A stretch of DNA of 64,000 nucleotides, taken from positions 195,001 through 259,000 of the forward strand of contig JAJOZX010006147.1 in the NCBI GenBank assembly GCA_023014485.1. The letters are read 5' to 3'. Positions 1 through 11,770 of the stretch are shown here, piece by piece. The notes beneath the pieces were generated by a model that was not told the origin of the DNA, ran no database searches, and worked only from the letters and a program-made list of their open reading frames with translations. The translations under genes were made by a program, and so were the position numbers. The stretch is from Bathynomus jamesi (taxonomy: Eukaryota; Arthropoda; Malacostraca; Isopoda; Cirolanidae). Each line of letters starts with the position of its first letter. Position 1 is the first letter of the stretch.

Positions 1-1
1 G

Positions 2-235
2 CCACCAAGGTCTCCAGACCTCTCTCCGTTAGATTATTGTTTGTGGGGGTGGATGAAAAGTCAAGTTTACAAAAGAAAGGTAGATACACGAAACGAATTG
101 CTCGCGCGCATTTTGGATGCTGCTGCCCGCATAAAGGAACGTCAAGATCAACTCAGACGAACAATACGCGATCTTCGCACACGAGTTGCAAAGTGCATTG
201 AGGTTGACGGTGGGATTTTCAAAAACGTATTGTAA
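2..235 (+). pseudogene. Mariner-like transposase, C-terminal fragment
   Basis: The window opens inside a reading frame that starts with PPRSPDLSPLDYCLWGWMKS and runs about 77 codons to a TAA at 233-235. The SPDLSPLDY block is the third catalytic region of the Tc1/mariner DDE/D transposases, which cut and rejoin transposon ends in the nucleus; the second D of that block is the usual third acidic residue. The helical tail after it matches the C-terminal part of the family in length and character. The rest of the gene lies upstream of the window, so whether the element is intact cannot be judged. The next 220 bases hold no visible terminal repeat, suggesting the 3' end is lost or diverged. Confidence 0.75.
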
Positions 236-459
236 ACTGTAACAAAGTTGTCATTTCTTTATCTGATACCATTCAAAATGCCAATGTTTAAACATTAAAT
301 GTTAGAAACAGTAATTGGTTTCTCTTTCTTGATTACCATTACCAATGCTTTTGTATTTGTAGATTCAAACAGCTCTATCTCCGTAACCATTCAGAATTAG
401 ACACATGTTCATATGAACTTTTTTTCTCACAATGGCCGATACTATCACCTCCCGAAGTA
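236..459. other. Spacer, nothing recognised
   Basis: AT-rich sequence between the transposase tail and the LINE. I see no reading frame, repeat or terminal inverted repeat that I can support. Confidence 0.5.
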
Positions 460-1244
460 TTGACCTTTCCTCCTGAAACACCCTGTGTATATATATCACA
501 TCCCCGATTGCCTTGGAGACAGGCCCAACACACTGGATTTATTTCTTACTTCTCATCCTTCTTATTCTCAAATTTTTTTCTCCGTCGGATTCCTCCGACC
601 ACAGTCTTTTATCTGTTTCCTGTCCTGTCGCTCCAAATCGGCCTTTGGATTCTCCCAAGAGGAGGCGGCTTTGGCACTTTGTCACCGCTGCTGATTGGGA
701 GGCCCTAAGGCAGTACTTTCCCATGGAATGATTCCTGCTTCCGTGGTCGGGGCCCTTCAGAGTGTCCCTGAGAGCATCGCGGAGGTAATTCTCGCGGCCA
801 TGGAGTCGTACATTCTATGTTCTATTCCTACTACTCATGCAAAAACCTTGGTTTAACTTTACTTGTTCTAATGCTGTCTGCAACAGAGAGGAGGCTTTCA
901 GAAGGTGCCGTCGCCATCCAACTCCTGACTCTCACTCAGCTTATATTTCTGCCCGGAATCGTGCAAAATGTGTTCTTCGACTCGTCAAAAACTCCTTCAT
1001 CCGACAAAAATCTGGAAACTTATATAATTCTAATTCTTCTCGCTCTTTCTGGCATCCAGCAAACAACCTCTTCAACAACTTTGCTTTCTCTTCTTTCCCT
1101 CCTCTTTTCCATTCCGACTGCTCAGTTGCCGTCTCTTCGCCTGACAAAGCTGAACTCTTTGTTCAAACGTTCGGTTCCAACTCAGTCATGGATGATTCCG
1201 GTGCTGTTCCTCCATCTCCTGTTCCTTCACTTTATTATGTCTGA
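460..1244 (+). pseudogene. LINE endonuclease C-terminus and linker
   Basis: Two or three frames carry parts of one protein. Around 485-700 the end of an exonuclease-endonuclease-phosphatase fold can be read, with the leucine-rich LDLFLTS strand and the terminal SDH motif that normally helps cut target DNA. From 837 to 1244 one frame without stops holds a basic, arginine-rich linker. The fragment lacks the N-terminal catalytic half, so it cannot cut DNA. It joins the reverse transcriptase downstream through a frameshift near 1240. Frames alternate, as expected of neutral decay of a dead LINE copy. Confidence 0.6.
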
Positions 1245-2857
1245 AATTAGAATCTCTTCTAAAGATGTTCTTTCTTCCCTATCTGGGCTCAACTCTAGGA
1301 AGGCGTATGGTCCTGATGGTGTTCTTCCTGTTGTTCTAAAGAAGTGTGCTTCTGTGCTGACACCCTGCCTAAGCAAACTCTTTCGTCTTTGTCTTTCATC
1401 TGGTACTTTTCCTTCCTGCTGGAAGTTTGCTTTCATTCAACCTATCCCAAAGAAGGATGACTGCTCTCAACCCTCCAACAATCGTCCAATTGCTTTGATT
1501 TCTTGCCTTTCTAAAGTTTTTCAATCTATCCTTAATAGGAAGATTCTTAAACATCTTTCTTCTCACAATCTTCTTTCAGATTCTCAATATGGGTTCCGCA
1601 AGGGACGCTCTACTGGCGATCTTGTTGCATATCTCTCTGACTCTTGGTCATCCTCCTTTCGAGATTTCGGTGAAACTTTTGCTATTGCGCTAGACATACC
1701 AAAAGCTTTTGATAAAATCTGGCACAAATTTTTAATTTCGAAACGGCCCTCCTTCGGTTTCTATCCTTCTATCTGTGCCTTCATCTCTAATTTTCTTTCT
1801 GACCGATGTATAGCTGCGGTTGTAGATGGCTACTGTTCTTCTCTTAAAGCTATTAACAGTGGTGTTCGTCAGGGTTCTGTCCTCACCCACTCTTTTCCTT
1901 TTATTTATTAATGATCTATTAAGTCGCACTTCTTGTCCTATCCATTCCTATGCTGATGATTCCACTCTTCACTTTTCCATCCGCTTCGCAGAGCGTCTCT
2001 CTCAACAGTCACTCCATGCTTCGCGTAGGATGGCTATGGCATGCCTAACCTCTGATATTCTTGCCATCTCTGATTGGGGCAGAGAAAACCTTGTGGCTTT
2101 CAATGCCTCAAAAAGTCGTTCATTTTCTTCATCTGTCTACCATCACAATCTTCCACACGACTATCCCTTTACCTTCAACAATACACAAATCAATCCTTCC
2201 TCTTCTCTTAACATTCTTGTTTTTTCTTTTCTCGTGATCTTTCCTGTATAGATCACATATACTCTTTTCCCAAAACAGCTCTTAAGAGGTTATGTGTGCT
2301 ATACCGGCACAGCTGGTTTTTCACCCTTACAGTTGCCGTCTTTTTACAGGGTCTTGTCCGTCCCTGTATGGAGTATGCTTCTCATGTATAGGGTGGCTCA
2401 ACCTATACAGCTGTACTTGACCGAATGGACTCAACGTCTTTTTGTCTCATCATTTCCACGCCTCCGTGGTTTCTTCACCCCCACTCAGTTGCTGTTTCTG
2501 TACAGGGGTCTTGTTCTCCCCTGTATAGAGTATGCTTCTCATGTGTGGGGTGGTTCAATCCACATAGCTGTACTTGAGCGGGTGGAATTAAGGGCTTTTC
2601 GTCTCATCAATTCCCCGCCTCTTACTGAATGCCTTCGATCCCGCTCTCTTCGCCGCAATGTTGCCTCACTCTCTCTTTACTATCGCTATTGTAACGGACA
2701 TTGTTCTTCTGAATTCTCTAACTGCATGCCTCCTCCTTTAAGGAGAGCACACAACACCAGACCTTCGACACTTTCTCATTCTTTTTTGTCCAACTCTCTA
2801 ACGCAAGGGTTAATCGATATTTTCAATTTTTTATCTACTCAACCGGTGAATTTTTGA
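1227..2857 (+). pseudogene. LINE reverse transcriptase, frameshifted, with internal duplication
   Basis: Reverse transcriptase that would copy LINE RNA at a nicked target. In order: PIPKKDD and RPIAL (about 1440-1500), FRKGRSTGD (about 1594), ALDIPKAFDKIWH with the first catalytic Asp region (about 1687-1725), GVRQGSV (about 1861), then the YADDS active-site box (about 1949-1963), which lies in a different frame from the preceding part, so there is a frameshift near 1890. The thumb/C-terminal part from 2294 to 2857 is open and ends past an HNTR motif. Within it a segment of about 154 bp is present twice in tandem (2314-2467 and 2468-2621), which is not normal for the family. The copy is dead. 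Confidence 0.8.
2314..2621 (+). repeat. Tandem duplication inside the LINE RT
   Basis: Two diverged copies of about 154 bp each. Both begin with GGTTT-TTCACCC, contain a GAGTATGCTTCTCATGT block and end near TCATC-ATTTCC/CGCCTC. Copy 2 keeps the normal C-terminal protein motif; copy 1 is more diverged. Confidence 0.75.
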
Positions 2858-2914
2858 ACAATCTTCCTCACTCCATCTTTCCCCCTGTCTATGGACCTCT
2901 AATCTTTCAAACGC

Positions 2915-3030
2915 AGTGTGTCTATACATCTCGAAAACCCTGGACCTTGATTTTGGCTCTCTTCTTCTTCAATGGGGGCGGGTGCTTTTGCGGGCATTCG
3001 CCTTTGGCCCCTCCTTCGTGCATAAAAAAA
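2915..3030 (+). repeat. LINE 3' tail
   Basis: A segment with the order CTTGATTTTGGCTCTCTTC, a G-rich run, TTTTGCGGGC, TCGCC and TTGGCCCCTCCTTC. The same order appears at 47.2-47.3 kb (plus strand) and, reversed, at 32.4-32.6 kb. Confidence 0.7.
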
Positions 3031-3051
3031 TATATAGTATATATATTTATA

Positions 3052-3846
3052 TACAGGGTGGGCCGTAAGTTTCCATACAGAGGAAAAATAAACATTTTTT
3101 TATGGACAACCATTTTTATTTATATAATATGCTCTACATGGTTGCCATTGTTTTGAAAACACATTTCAATACGTGTTCCCCACTGTTGATGAACACGCAT
3201 TAGCACAGTTGACGTTATGCTTGTAATGGCGTTGGTGATACGTTCCTTTAGATGATTTATGTCTCGTATCTTTTCCTGATACACCATGGCCTTCAAGTGC
3301 CCCCAAAGATAGAAATCAACAGGGGTGAGATCTGGGGATCTGGGAGGCCACTCCACAGGACCACGCCGACCAATCCAAGCATCCGGAAACTGCTGCTGAT
3401 CCAAATACCGACGCACGTGAAGACCATAATGAGGTGGAGCTCCATCTTGCTGGAAGTAAACTGGGAAGTTACCTTCCTCGTTTAGCAGGGATGGGAAAAT
3501 CTCTTCTTGCAACATGTTAAGATACCTTTCGGCATTAAGATTTCCACTGACAAAAATTGGTCCAATAATTCTGTCACCCCATATCCCGGCCCACACCATC
3601 ACTTTACCGGCACCTTGCATCTTCGTCGGACTCAGCCAGTTAGGGTTAGCATTACTCCAGTAACGTATGTTTTGCCGATTAACCTCTCCATTGACGTAAA
3701 AATTTGCTTCATCAGTAAACAAGATCTTACATCAGTATGATTTCAATTCGTTGCTCTTTCGTCAAACGCATATTCTTAGGGTATCTGAAACATAAAAACA
3801 AACGTTTAATTTTTCCTATGTATGGAAACTTACGGCCCACCCTGTA
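3052..3846 (-). mobile_element. Internally deleted mariner-like element
   Basis: The ends TACAGGGTGGGCCGTAAGTT and its complement ending CCCACCCTGTA form inverted repeats of roughly 45 bp with few mismatches. Insertion is at TA. At 795 bp the element is shorter than a full copy because the transposase N-terminal part is gone. Confidence 0.88.
3120..3722 (-). pseudogene. Mariner-like transposase, N-terminally truncated
   Basis: An open frame of 200 codons with no internal stop carries all three acidic blocks of a Tc1/mariner-type transposase: [17 protein letters not shown] at the start, [10 protein letters not shown] in the middle, and [17 protein letters not shown]. The spacing between second and third acidic residues is 42 by my count, one more than in the DD41D-type copy at 36.8 kb because of an extra Gln. 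It ends in the family signature NGNHVEHII. The DNA-binding helix-turn-helix half (about 150 residues) is missing, so the protein could not bind the ends. The catalytic half is surprisingly clean for a deleted copy. Confidence 0.85.
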
Positions 3847-4024
3847 CATAAGTATTAATGGACTCCATACACAAAACTCTTAAAAAGATTTAAAATATTT
3901 AATTTTCAATATTTTAATCTTTGTGAAGGGAATAAATGTTAAAATTACCAGGATACAAAAGCGGCTGAAATGTGCACTGAAATATTTCTGTTTCGCGTAA
4001 TTAGAGTTAGTTTTAATATGTCAG

Positions 4025-4145
4025 TAATTGCTTTCCATGAGAGAGAGAGAGAGAGAGAGAGCCAGCCAGCCAGCCAGCCAGCCTTAAAGTCCTTTTGGTC
4101 CACTCAGGGAGGTTCCTGTTATTTGTTATTAAACTTGTGCATTTT
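4025..4145 (-). repeat. Dispersed repeat with (GA)n and (GCCA)n
   Basis: A (GA)n run and five GCCA units are followed by about 80 bp that read, on the minus strand, as AAAATGCACAAGTTTAATAA then a CCTCCC-AGTGGACC-AAAGG block. The same unit, also beside a (CT)n tract, is at 17335-17490 on the plus strand. Confidence 0.6.
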
Positions 4146-4689
4146 TTAATTGTTGTAGCAGTAGTAGAATACGGGATATAAAAACGTAAGATCAGAAACA
4201 TAAAGAAGACACAATATAAAATTAGTGAGGTATCCTATGAAAATAATCGCTGTTGCTTTCCTTTGGCCAATTTTAGTTAGTGGAATATATAAAGGAACGG
4301 TCTCTCTCAACGTATGTGCACTAGGCCGGGTCGAAAAATTAAATTTGTGAATTTCCACATGCCTGTGTCCAAGAAATTTGTAGATGTACTATAAATGCTC
4401 AACAATGATTAAAAAAACTAAATTGATCAAGTTTTAGATGTTCCGCAAGTCCTCTGAAGATTGCAAGTAAAACGTAAAACATTACAAAAAACTTTAAAAC
4501 TTTTAAAACTTTATTTAAATACGTAAACTTTATTAATTATTTGGCAATTATGATTTTTTATTAAGATTTTCTTGTATTTTTTGTATTCTTGTTGTTATTA
4601 AGTTTTTCTTGACTGTGTTTCGTCCAGAATATATATAATTTATATATACAATTTTTCTTTTCAGAATTGATTATTTGAATAGTTAAATA

Positions 4690-6870
4690 CGCGTTGTTAC
4701 ACTAACAGTGTGACTGAAATCAACTTCCCCTATATGAAGACGTTTTAAAAGAATATTTACAAACAAGATATATCTTACTTATAGCTAGTGAGGGAAAAAA
4801 AAAGCCAAATGCTAACGATGTGGCAGGAGTAGTTGCATCAAAGGTAAAGAGATCTGGAAAAGTGCATCAATTCCAACAATATCAGAACAGCAAATATTAG
4901 CCAGAGTAAAGGATTGTCATGAAAAATCTAAAAATATGATGAAGACTGGTAGAAAAAGGAAAGATTTTGAATCTAAACTGACCGCGTTTAAATCCAAAAA
5001 TCAAAGGCTTTTTGATATTGCTGCCTGCAAATGCCATGATCTGTTTTCTTGCACTTGTGATAAAGAGCTAAAAGTTCCTGCCATGGAACGTTCTTTCTAA
5101 TTGACCAAAGGGATGCACGAAAAATGGCAATAGGCAGTATTGATTTACAGACAACGAAGAAACTGCAAATAAGATCTGAGCGTAAAGAACAAGAAAGAGC
5201 ACGATTTTCTAAAAACATTGAAGATGGAGATATCAATAACCCATCCACTTCCAGGGAAGAGCCAACGGACTGGGAAAACTTTCATACAATTCCTGATTCT
5301 GACACATCAACAGATACAGATAGAGAGCGTGATGATGATGATCACATTGAGGAAGGTATAAAGAAATCAGGTGAAGCACATAAGCTCACTCGCAAATTGC
5401 CTTCATTAGCAAAAACTTGTGACCGATTCGGAATATCAGACAGAGCTGGTGCAGCCGTTGCCTCTGCTGTTCTGGAAGATTTTGGTCTCATTACCTCTGA
5501 AGATTATCACAATGTTGTGGATAAGAATAAGGTGAGACGGCAGAGAAAGAAGATCAGAGGGGAGTTGAGTAAATCAAGTGAAGAAAGTATAGAAACATTG
5601 TATTTTGATGGAAGAAAGGACTTAATTAAAGCAAATATCTGTAAGGATGGGAGGTACTACAGTACAACAATTACTGAGGAACACATCACGCTTATAGCTG
5701 AACCAGAATCAAAATATCTTGGGCACTTCACTCCTGTGACTGGAAATTCAACTAACATTTCTAAGGGAGTGATAAAGTTTCTTAACAGTAACAATATTTA
5801 AGGTAGACAATCTGAAGGTCATTGGATGTGATGGAACCAATGTAAACACTGGCATACATAATGGAGTTATCAGGCAACTAGAGGTACACTACAATACTCT
5901 TTTTCATTGATTCGTGTGTTTGCTGCATACCAATGAGCTACCTCTCCGCCATTTGTTTAATTATTTGGATGGTAAAACCAAAGGACCAAAAGCCCTTGCT
6001 GGAAATGTTGGCAAAAGTCTTACTGCGTGCGAAAAGATGCCAGTTGTAAAGTTTGAAGCAATCAAATCAAGTAATATGCCTTCTATTCCGGGGGATCTTG
6101 ATCTAAACCAAGATCAAAAGTATCTCATGGAAATTTGTAATGCAGTCATAGAAGGCCAATCTTCCCAAAACCTTGAAAACCGCAACCCAGGTTCTTTGAA
6201 CAATGACAGATGGCTTACGACAACCAATAGGATAGTTAGACTTTATGTTGCGACCAAAAAGCCGTCAGAAAACTTGAAAACTCTGACCGAATTCATTGTT
6301 CGCGTTTATGCCCCAACGTGGTTTAATATAAAGCGAAATCCTTACTATTACCAGGGACCAAGGTACCTCTGGTTTATGATATCTGGTTCAAGATACCTAT
6401 CTGATGAGCTTAAGGCAGTCATTGATCCTGTTATTGAAAGGGGGGCATATTCTGCTCACCCAGAAACTTTACTGGTCTCGATGTTATTTGATGAAAGGCA
6501 AGTGATGAGAGAATTAGCTTTCCGGCGCATTATCTTAGCCAGAGAAAGTGTGTCCTCGGGCATTAGAGAATTTAGACGGCCTAAAATTAATTTCTTGGCA
6601 AGAGACTACACAGATTTAATTCGATTTGGAGACTACCCAAGACATGAACTACCTCTGACAAAAAGCTTGACAAACACCCAGTTAGAGCTTATCGTAAGGG
6701 GTGATGAAACTAATCCTCTATTGAAAAAGTACCCATGTCATTCACAAGCTGTGGAAAGACATGTCAAACTTGTAACAGAAGCATCAACTTCTCTCTGTGG
6801 CCAGGAAAATAGAGACTGTTTTATAAAGGCAAGAATTGCTTCAAGATCAAACATGCCTACATTTGAGTGA
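4690..6870 (+). pseudogene. Unclassified hAT-like transposase family, copy 1
   Basis: Several frames together give one protein of about 700 residues whose layout matches the copies at 25.7 and 28.9 kb. Around 4705-4790 there is LPLYEDVLKEYL; around 4990-5100 a Cys-rich segment (LFDIAACKC, then CTC) followed by IDQRDARKMAIG. A 225-codon open stretch (5124-5801) has an acidic linker and FDGRKD; after a frameshift comes IGCDGTNVNTG (5821-5853), then CLLHTNELPLRHL, RWLTTTNR (about 6205) and the terminal SQAVERHVKLVTEAS (about 6745-6790). The D...D...C-H...RW...ER series recalls hAT transposases, but I do not recognise a named superfamily. At least three frameshifts make it dead. Its terminal repeats were not found. 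Confidence 0.6.
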
Positions 6871-6879
6871 AAATGCGAA

Positions 6880-7750
6880 TACAAATGTCAATAAACTACA
6901 TGTAAAAACTAATGGAAGGGAGGTTGGGCTGGGTATGGTGTGGAATTCGACCTACAGCCACCTCGTGGTGAATTCTGGGTGATTTGCCTTGTAAACTATC
7001 ATGGCAAGTCAGCAAATAGCTGTAGTTTACTATACGGAGTATCGGAAAAAATCACCAAAACTTTAAGTGACTTGTGGAACCTCAAAATATTTATATAAAA
7101 GCTTGAAACTTTGTCATGATACTTCCTATGTAGGTACACAAACTTTCGTAATACAGGGTAAATTAAACTTCCCAAAAAATTTTTTTCAAGCAAAAACGAT
7201 CCGACCTAAATTGTGCACACTGCGTGTAGAATGGTGGACTTAATTTGTTGATACTGCTCGCCACCACACTGTTGTCAGCTGGGGAAAACCTGGCCAAGGC
7301 TTAGGCGTGAAAAATAAGCAGATCAGAATTTTGATGTTACGTTTGATATTTTAATAAAATTGTAGGTGTACTCTGGTTACTTTTCAAACAATGTGCAATT
7401 GTTTCAGAGGTATTTGTAAACCGCCAAATAGGGATGCATGCACTGAGGTATGCTGGTATACTGGGCAAAAGAGTGCATATAGGGCCACAGTGATGTTCAA
7501 AAGTGAGCCATTTAAAATAGATTTTACTTTAATTACCCCTAATGATGATGCTTAATAAAATAATGTAAATATTTTTGTGCTAATTTTATGCCTCACTGGA
7601 GCTTACTGTCATCTAAAGAAATTGACTTTTTGACCAAAAACAGATACCTTCCTGCATTCTTTATAGGCAGAACGAATATGTGATAATCGTTAGCAATTCT
7701 GTCACACCATTTGCCTGCCAATGTATTATAATCCCAGGTTCTGGAAGGTG
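6880..7750. other. Spacer, nothing recognised
   Basis: AT-rich, no convincing coding sequence. A short TAATACAGGGTA at about 7151 resembles a mariner end but has no partner. Confidence 0.4.
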
Positions 7751-7790
7751 ACCGCCCCCCCCCTCAAATTGTGCTCTGGATCCACCCCTG
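7751..7790 (-). mobile_element. Solo end of a hAT-type element
   Basis: Read on the minus strand the sequence CAGGGGTGGATCCAGAGCAC is a typical hAT-type terminus starting with CAG. I did not find a partner end within a few kilobases, so this is a truncated copy or its partner has diverged. Confidence 0.5.
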
Positions 7791-8139
7791 GTTTATACAA
7801 AATATTTACACCTCTATTTATCGAGGTATCTATCCAACAATAACCCCATGACCCACTTCAGGCTAGCCCCAAAAGGATTAAGAGAGAGGTAAAGGTTAAA
7901 CTCTCCATGTCTACACCTATGTACGCGCAGAGCCATCACGCCGACAAAGTGATGAAATGCTTCTACAGGAAAGAGGTGGAAACAGGAAGAACAGAAATTA
8001 GATTTTCCACACCGTGCCCTTACCGAGCCATGCATTTTCTTAAGTTGTTTTTTTACGACAACATAATTTTCTACTCTACTCTTAGACATATTATCAAGGC
8101 AGGCAAGTGATTCAGCGTGTTTGCTGTAATTGGGTGTCC

Positions 8140-8295
8140 GTCTTGTGTGTGTGTGTGTGTGTGTGCAACTCTTTGAATGTCGAGTTTCAACTTGGGTCTC
8201 CCGCCGTGGAAGGTGTATGTAGTAAGTGATATATTAAGTTGTTCATACTTCGCGGTGCTGTGCCACTATGAGAGTAGAGAAAATCTCTTTCCGGC

Positions 8296-8347
<52 letters not shown>

Positions 8348-8817
8348 CTGAGGCTGAGACTTAAAGTGCATTTTGAAAGGACAGGAAATTTAGAACCTAT
8401 AACTGTCCTTCCACGTGGCAATTTCAAGGAATGCAATTGCAGGATTGTTCCTCTTTTCCGTGTTGGAATTTAGCTGAATTCAAAGTCGCATGATTATATT
8501 TACTGGCATAAAGAGATTTAATTCTTTCCAAAATTTGCTTTTGTTCCCGCAGTGGATCAGTAGTTGTGGTACTATTTATAGAAGCGAAAAAATTGTGAAC
8601 GTTTGAAATCATCCCAGCCGTTCAATTACTGTATCTTGCAGTACTTCGGCAGTTAGGGCCTATTTAACTAGGAAATTTGAAGACAATAGTCCTAAGCGAA
8701 TTTGGTTATACAAAAGCTTACCATACTTTGCATTGTACAGGGACCTTTCCATACGAAGTACCAGAAATGTGCACAATTTCTTGGACTGCGTGTCATATAT
8801 ACCAGTATATATATATA

Positions 8818-8850
<33 letters not shown>

Positions 8851-8880
8851 GTGTGTGTGTGTGTATATTATATATATATA
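8140..8880. repeat. Microsatellites (GT)n, (GA)n, (TA)n
   Basis: Three tracts: (GT)n near 8145-8165, (GA)n 8300-8348, and (TA)n with a (GT)n core near 8800-8880. Between them no gene is supported. Confidence 0.9.
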
Positions 8881-8989
8881 TTCCAGGTTATATGGCATAA
8901 GCTGTTGATACCGAGAAAACTGATAACACAAGGCATAGCCTACAGCTGTAGCTCTTGCAGCAACAGATACAAATTAATTCCCTTGCTAA

Positions 8990-9328
8990 TTTAAGGTTAG
9001 GATCCTAGTTTGATATAAATATCTGGACAATTACCTTTTAATAATTCTGATGAGAATACTCAGTAAATGACAGCTAGACATAGCCTAGGCTAATTTATAA
9101 AGTTTGAGAAACTGATGCCTAATATTTCATTTAAAAAAGATACTTTTATAATGAAATAAAGCGTATTTAGGCTTTATTTACTCAGCAAGAAACACTGTTT
9201 CTCTGTAAGTGAAGTAAAGATACTGAGGTCGGGGGCTCTACTCCTGATGGTGCTGATAATAATAATAATAATAGAGTTAGAACAATGAGTTGCATCAGTT
9301 GGTCTGAACGGTGTGCCAGTTTCTGGTC
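8990..9328. other. Spacer, nothing recognised
   Basis: AT-rich, with a short (AAT)n near 9257. No feature supported. Confidence 0.4.
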
Positions 9329-9336
9329 CTCTTCAC

Positions 9337-9672
9337 CATGGGCGTCGATTGCGGCGGGGTGGGGGGTGCAGGGGACATGTACCGGTTGTACCCCCTAACT
9401 TTTTACAAAGGGGGTACAACCTACCAGTTGTCCGCCCCACTTTCGTGGATGAATTGCTATAAATGCTAACTATTAATGGCACCTAATAAGACGTTATATG
9501 TCGTATTATATGCATATGCAAATGTAATAGCAATATTATAAATTATTGTCATGAACATCAGTGTATATTTATCATGGAATTTAGCAGTCAATTTGTATTT
9601 TATTGTTTGATTCGTTGTTTGAAGGCGAAGTGTCCCCCCCCCCCCACTATTTTAGAGCAATCGACGCCCCTG
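9337..9672. mobile_element. Non-autonomous hAT element (336 bp)
   Basis: Ends CATGGGCGTCGATTGC and GCAATCGACGCCCCTG are inverted repeats of 16 bp with one or two mismatches. The 8-bp direct repeat CTCTTCAC lies immediately outside both ends (9329-9336 and 9673-9680). Eight-base duplications and CA(G)...CTG ends are characteristic of hAT elements. It has no coding sequence; a poly-C run lies near the right end. Confidence 0.92.
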
Positions 9673-10361
9673 CTCTTCACTGATTACTAACAGGAAGGAT
9701 TACTGCTATATGCGGAGGGTTGACAAAAGTAAATAGATACCGTCGGTTTTTTTCCATAGTTTTTGATTTGTTACTAAAAGTGAATAAATAACAGATTTAC
9801 TGAATCATATATTTGGAATCGTGTTGCTTTCCCCTTTAAAGCCTTATGTAAAGCTGACACACGTCGTTCTGACATTCCATTGATGAGCTTTGCCATTCGT
9901 TCTTGAAGACAATCATCGTGATGTTTATTTACTTTCATCAACTCTGTGCAATTATATCACTTTTATTCCTTGATTGAAAAAAAATGAATCACAAAAATCT
10001 CAAATCAATGTATTCTGCAATTTATGCAAAGCAAATTGGTTACCTCATTCGATATACACACTTTTTTACACAGTCCTTTTGGGAAGAGAAATTCCATAGC
10101 TAAATTGTATATAACTTTTTCATTTCACGCACGATTTCGTTTTAAGTTGTAAATGAATTCTGTGCATGTCTTCGTGACGTGCTTACAGGGTTTATATAGG
10201 GTTATTATATAGAATGAAGAACTTTTCTGTGAATAGTACGTTCAAGCCTACAAGATTTACAAGAGTTAATATTAAATAGCCTCCTATTGACAGTGCATAA
10301 AGCATGTAGAGTTGCATCATGCTACACCACGACATTTCCGAAATTGTGTGTAATACATATA

Positions 10362-10426
10362 AGTGTGTGTGTGTGTGTGTGTGTGCGCGTGTGTGTGTGT
10401 GCGTGCGTGTGTGTGTGTGTGTGTGA
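10362..10426. repeat. (GT)n microsatellite
   Basis: GT run interrupted by GC and GCGT units. Confidence 0.9.
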
Positions 10427-10508
10427 TGAAAGCGAGTGAGCGATAAATAAATATCGTTTTGGAAAGGAAATAAAACACAATAGCTATCACACCGGGTACA
10501 TGTATACT

Positions 10509-11125
10509 GGGGTGGATCGATTTTATATTTTTTTCGATTTCCATATTCTAATAGAGACAGAAACTTGCGCATGCATGTGAAAATAGCCTCTGCAAAATCT
10601 TAGCTTAATAGGTAATCATCTTCTGCCCCCGGCAGAGCGATGAAAATCATATTTTAGTAGTCAAAAACGTATTCTTATAAATATTTCAATATACTGTACA
10701 TCAAAATTATTCCTAATAACTATAAAGTCGATAGAAAAGACGTCATATGATCGTTTTTCCAAGCGCTTTGTCCTACGTTAATATCTTTTGCCCCCGGCAA
10801 CAACGTCAAATGTTGAAAAAATAGGTAATTTATATACATATTTTCAGATCGGCTCTTTGTCTTAAATAATGCATTTATATATTTCCCATAGCATTTATAT
10901 CGTTGCTTAGGCATGAAATAACACACACGCATATTGAAATATTTTAAAAATTATAAGAAAAATTACGTTTTTGACTACTAAATATGATTTTCATCGCTCT
11001 GCCGGGGCAGAAGATGATTACCTATTAAGCTAAGATTTTGCAGAGGCTATTTTCTCATGCATGCGCAAGTTTTTGTCTCTATTAGAATATGGAAATCGAA
11101 AAAAATGTAAAATCGATCCGCCCTA
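10509..11125. mobile_element. Mutator-like non-autonomous element with long inverted repeats
   Basis: The arms 10509-10700 and about 10935-11125 are near-perfect inverted repeats of about 190 bp; outer ends read GGGGTGGATCGATTTTA and, on the other strand, TAGGGCGGATCGATTTTA. The 9-bp direct repeat ATGTATACT flanks the element exactly (10500-10508 and 11126-11134). A 9-bp duplication with TIRs of this length fits the Mutator-like (MULE) superfamily better than hAT or mariner. The middle 230 bp has no coding sequence. A CTTCTGCCCC motif near the inner arm also occurs in the spacer. Confidence 0.85.
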
Positions 11126-11489
11126 ATGTATACTGACAATATACAAAATTGTACAATGATACCGAGTGAATCGGACGACAAAACCGAGAATAACTAAGGA
11201 AGTTGCTGAAAGAAAACGTGACTAAAATATTATTGTGCTTCAGATAAAAGCACAGACGTGTAATTTTGTAGTCAACCGGAAACCTCAAAAGTTGTGAAAT
11301 AACCTAAATACCTGAACTATTTGAATGAAAGAAGAGGTACGAAATCTGCAACTGAAATTACTGTGAAAAAGGTAGAGCAAGTTATGGGTGAAATAATGAT
11401 TTTGGAAAAAGAAATGATTCAGTGCCTAAGACTCCGAAACTGCACAAAAGTTTTCAAAGATGAAGAGAAATAACGTGTTTTGGTTTTTT

Positions 11490-11700
11490 TAACCTCCCCA
11501 AATCTAAGGCCATGTGACGGAGGGGACCTACAGCTTTACGTGGAATCTGAACCACGGGTCGTTACATCATCTGGACGCAAAGACGGTCACCCATCCAACT
11601 ACTGCTCAGGCCCAATGTCGTTGAATTTCGCTGATCTATGGGAAGCGGTGTTTCGACAGGCCTTGAGAAAAATCCCGCGTAGTCCCTTTTTTCAGCTTGA
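11490..11700. repeat. SINE-like tail, copy A
   Basis: Shares with 12030-12235 the order TTTAACCTCC, TCTAAGG, TGACGGAGGGGACCTACAGC, TTTACGTGGAAT, ATCCAACT and CCAATGTCG. The TACAGCTTTACGTGGAATC block also appears in the dimeric SINEs at 21.0 and 33.4 kb, linking the two groups. Confidence 0.65.
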
Positions 11701-11718
11701 AAGCATGCTAAAATTAGC

Positions 11719-11721
<3 letters not shown>

Positions 11722-11767
<46 letters not shown>
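11722..11767. repeat. (GT)n microsatellite
   Basis: Uninterrupted GT repeat of about 45 bp ending in GCGCG. Confidence 0.95.

Positions 11768-11770
<3 letters not shown>

Larger units (their letters stand above)
460..3030 (+). mobile_element. Degenerate non-LTR retrotransposon (LINE), endonuclease end to 3' tail
   Basis: A 5'-truncated LINE on the plus strand. It begins in the last part of the apurinic endonuclease domain (readable HPDCLGDRPNTLDLFLTS, then a SSDH-type motif near 590-610), continues through a linker, a reverse transcriptase and a C-terminal segment with an HNTR motif, and ends in a GC-richer 3' tail at 2915-3030. The tail is repeated alone at 32.4-32.6 kb and 47.1-47.3 kb, supporting it as the 3' UTR of this family. 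Order and motifs fit the Jockey/CR1-like group of arthropod LINEs; the clade is not fixed by eye. No target duplication was found. Confidence 0.8.

Noticed and set aside
7132..7170. Mariner-like TACAGGGTA terminus
   Set aside because: No inverted partner and no transposase sequence nearby; the match is only nine bases.
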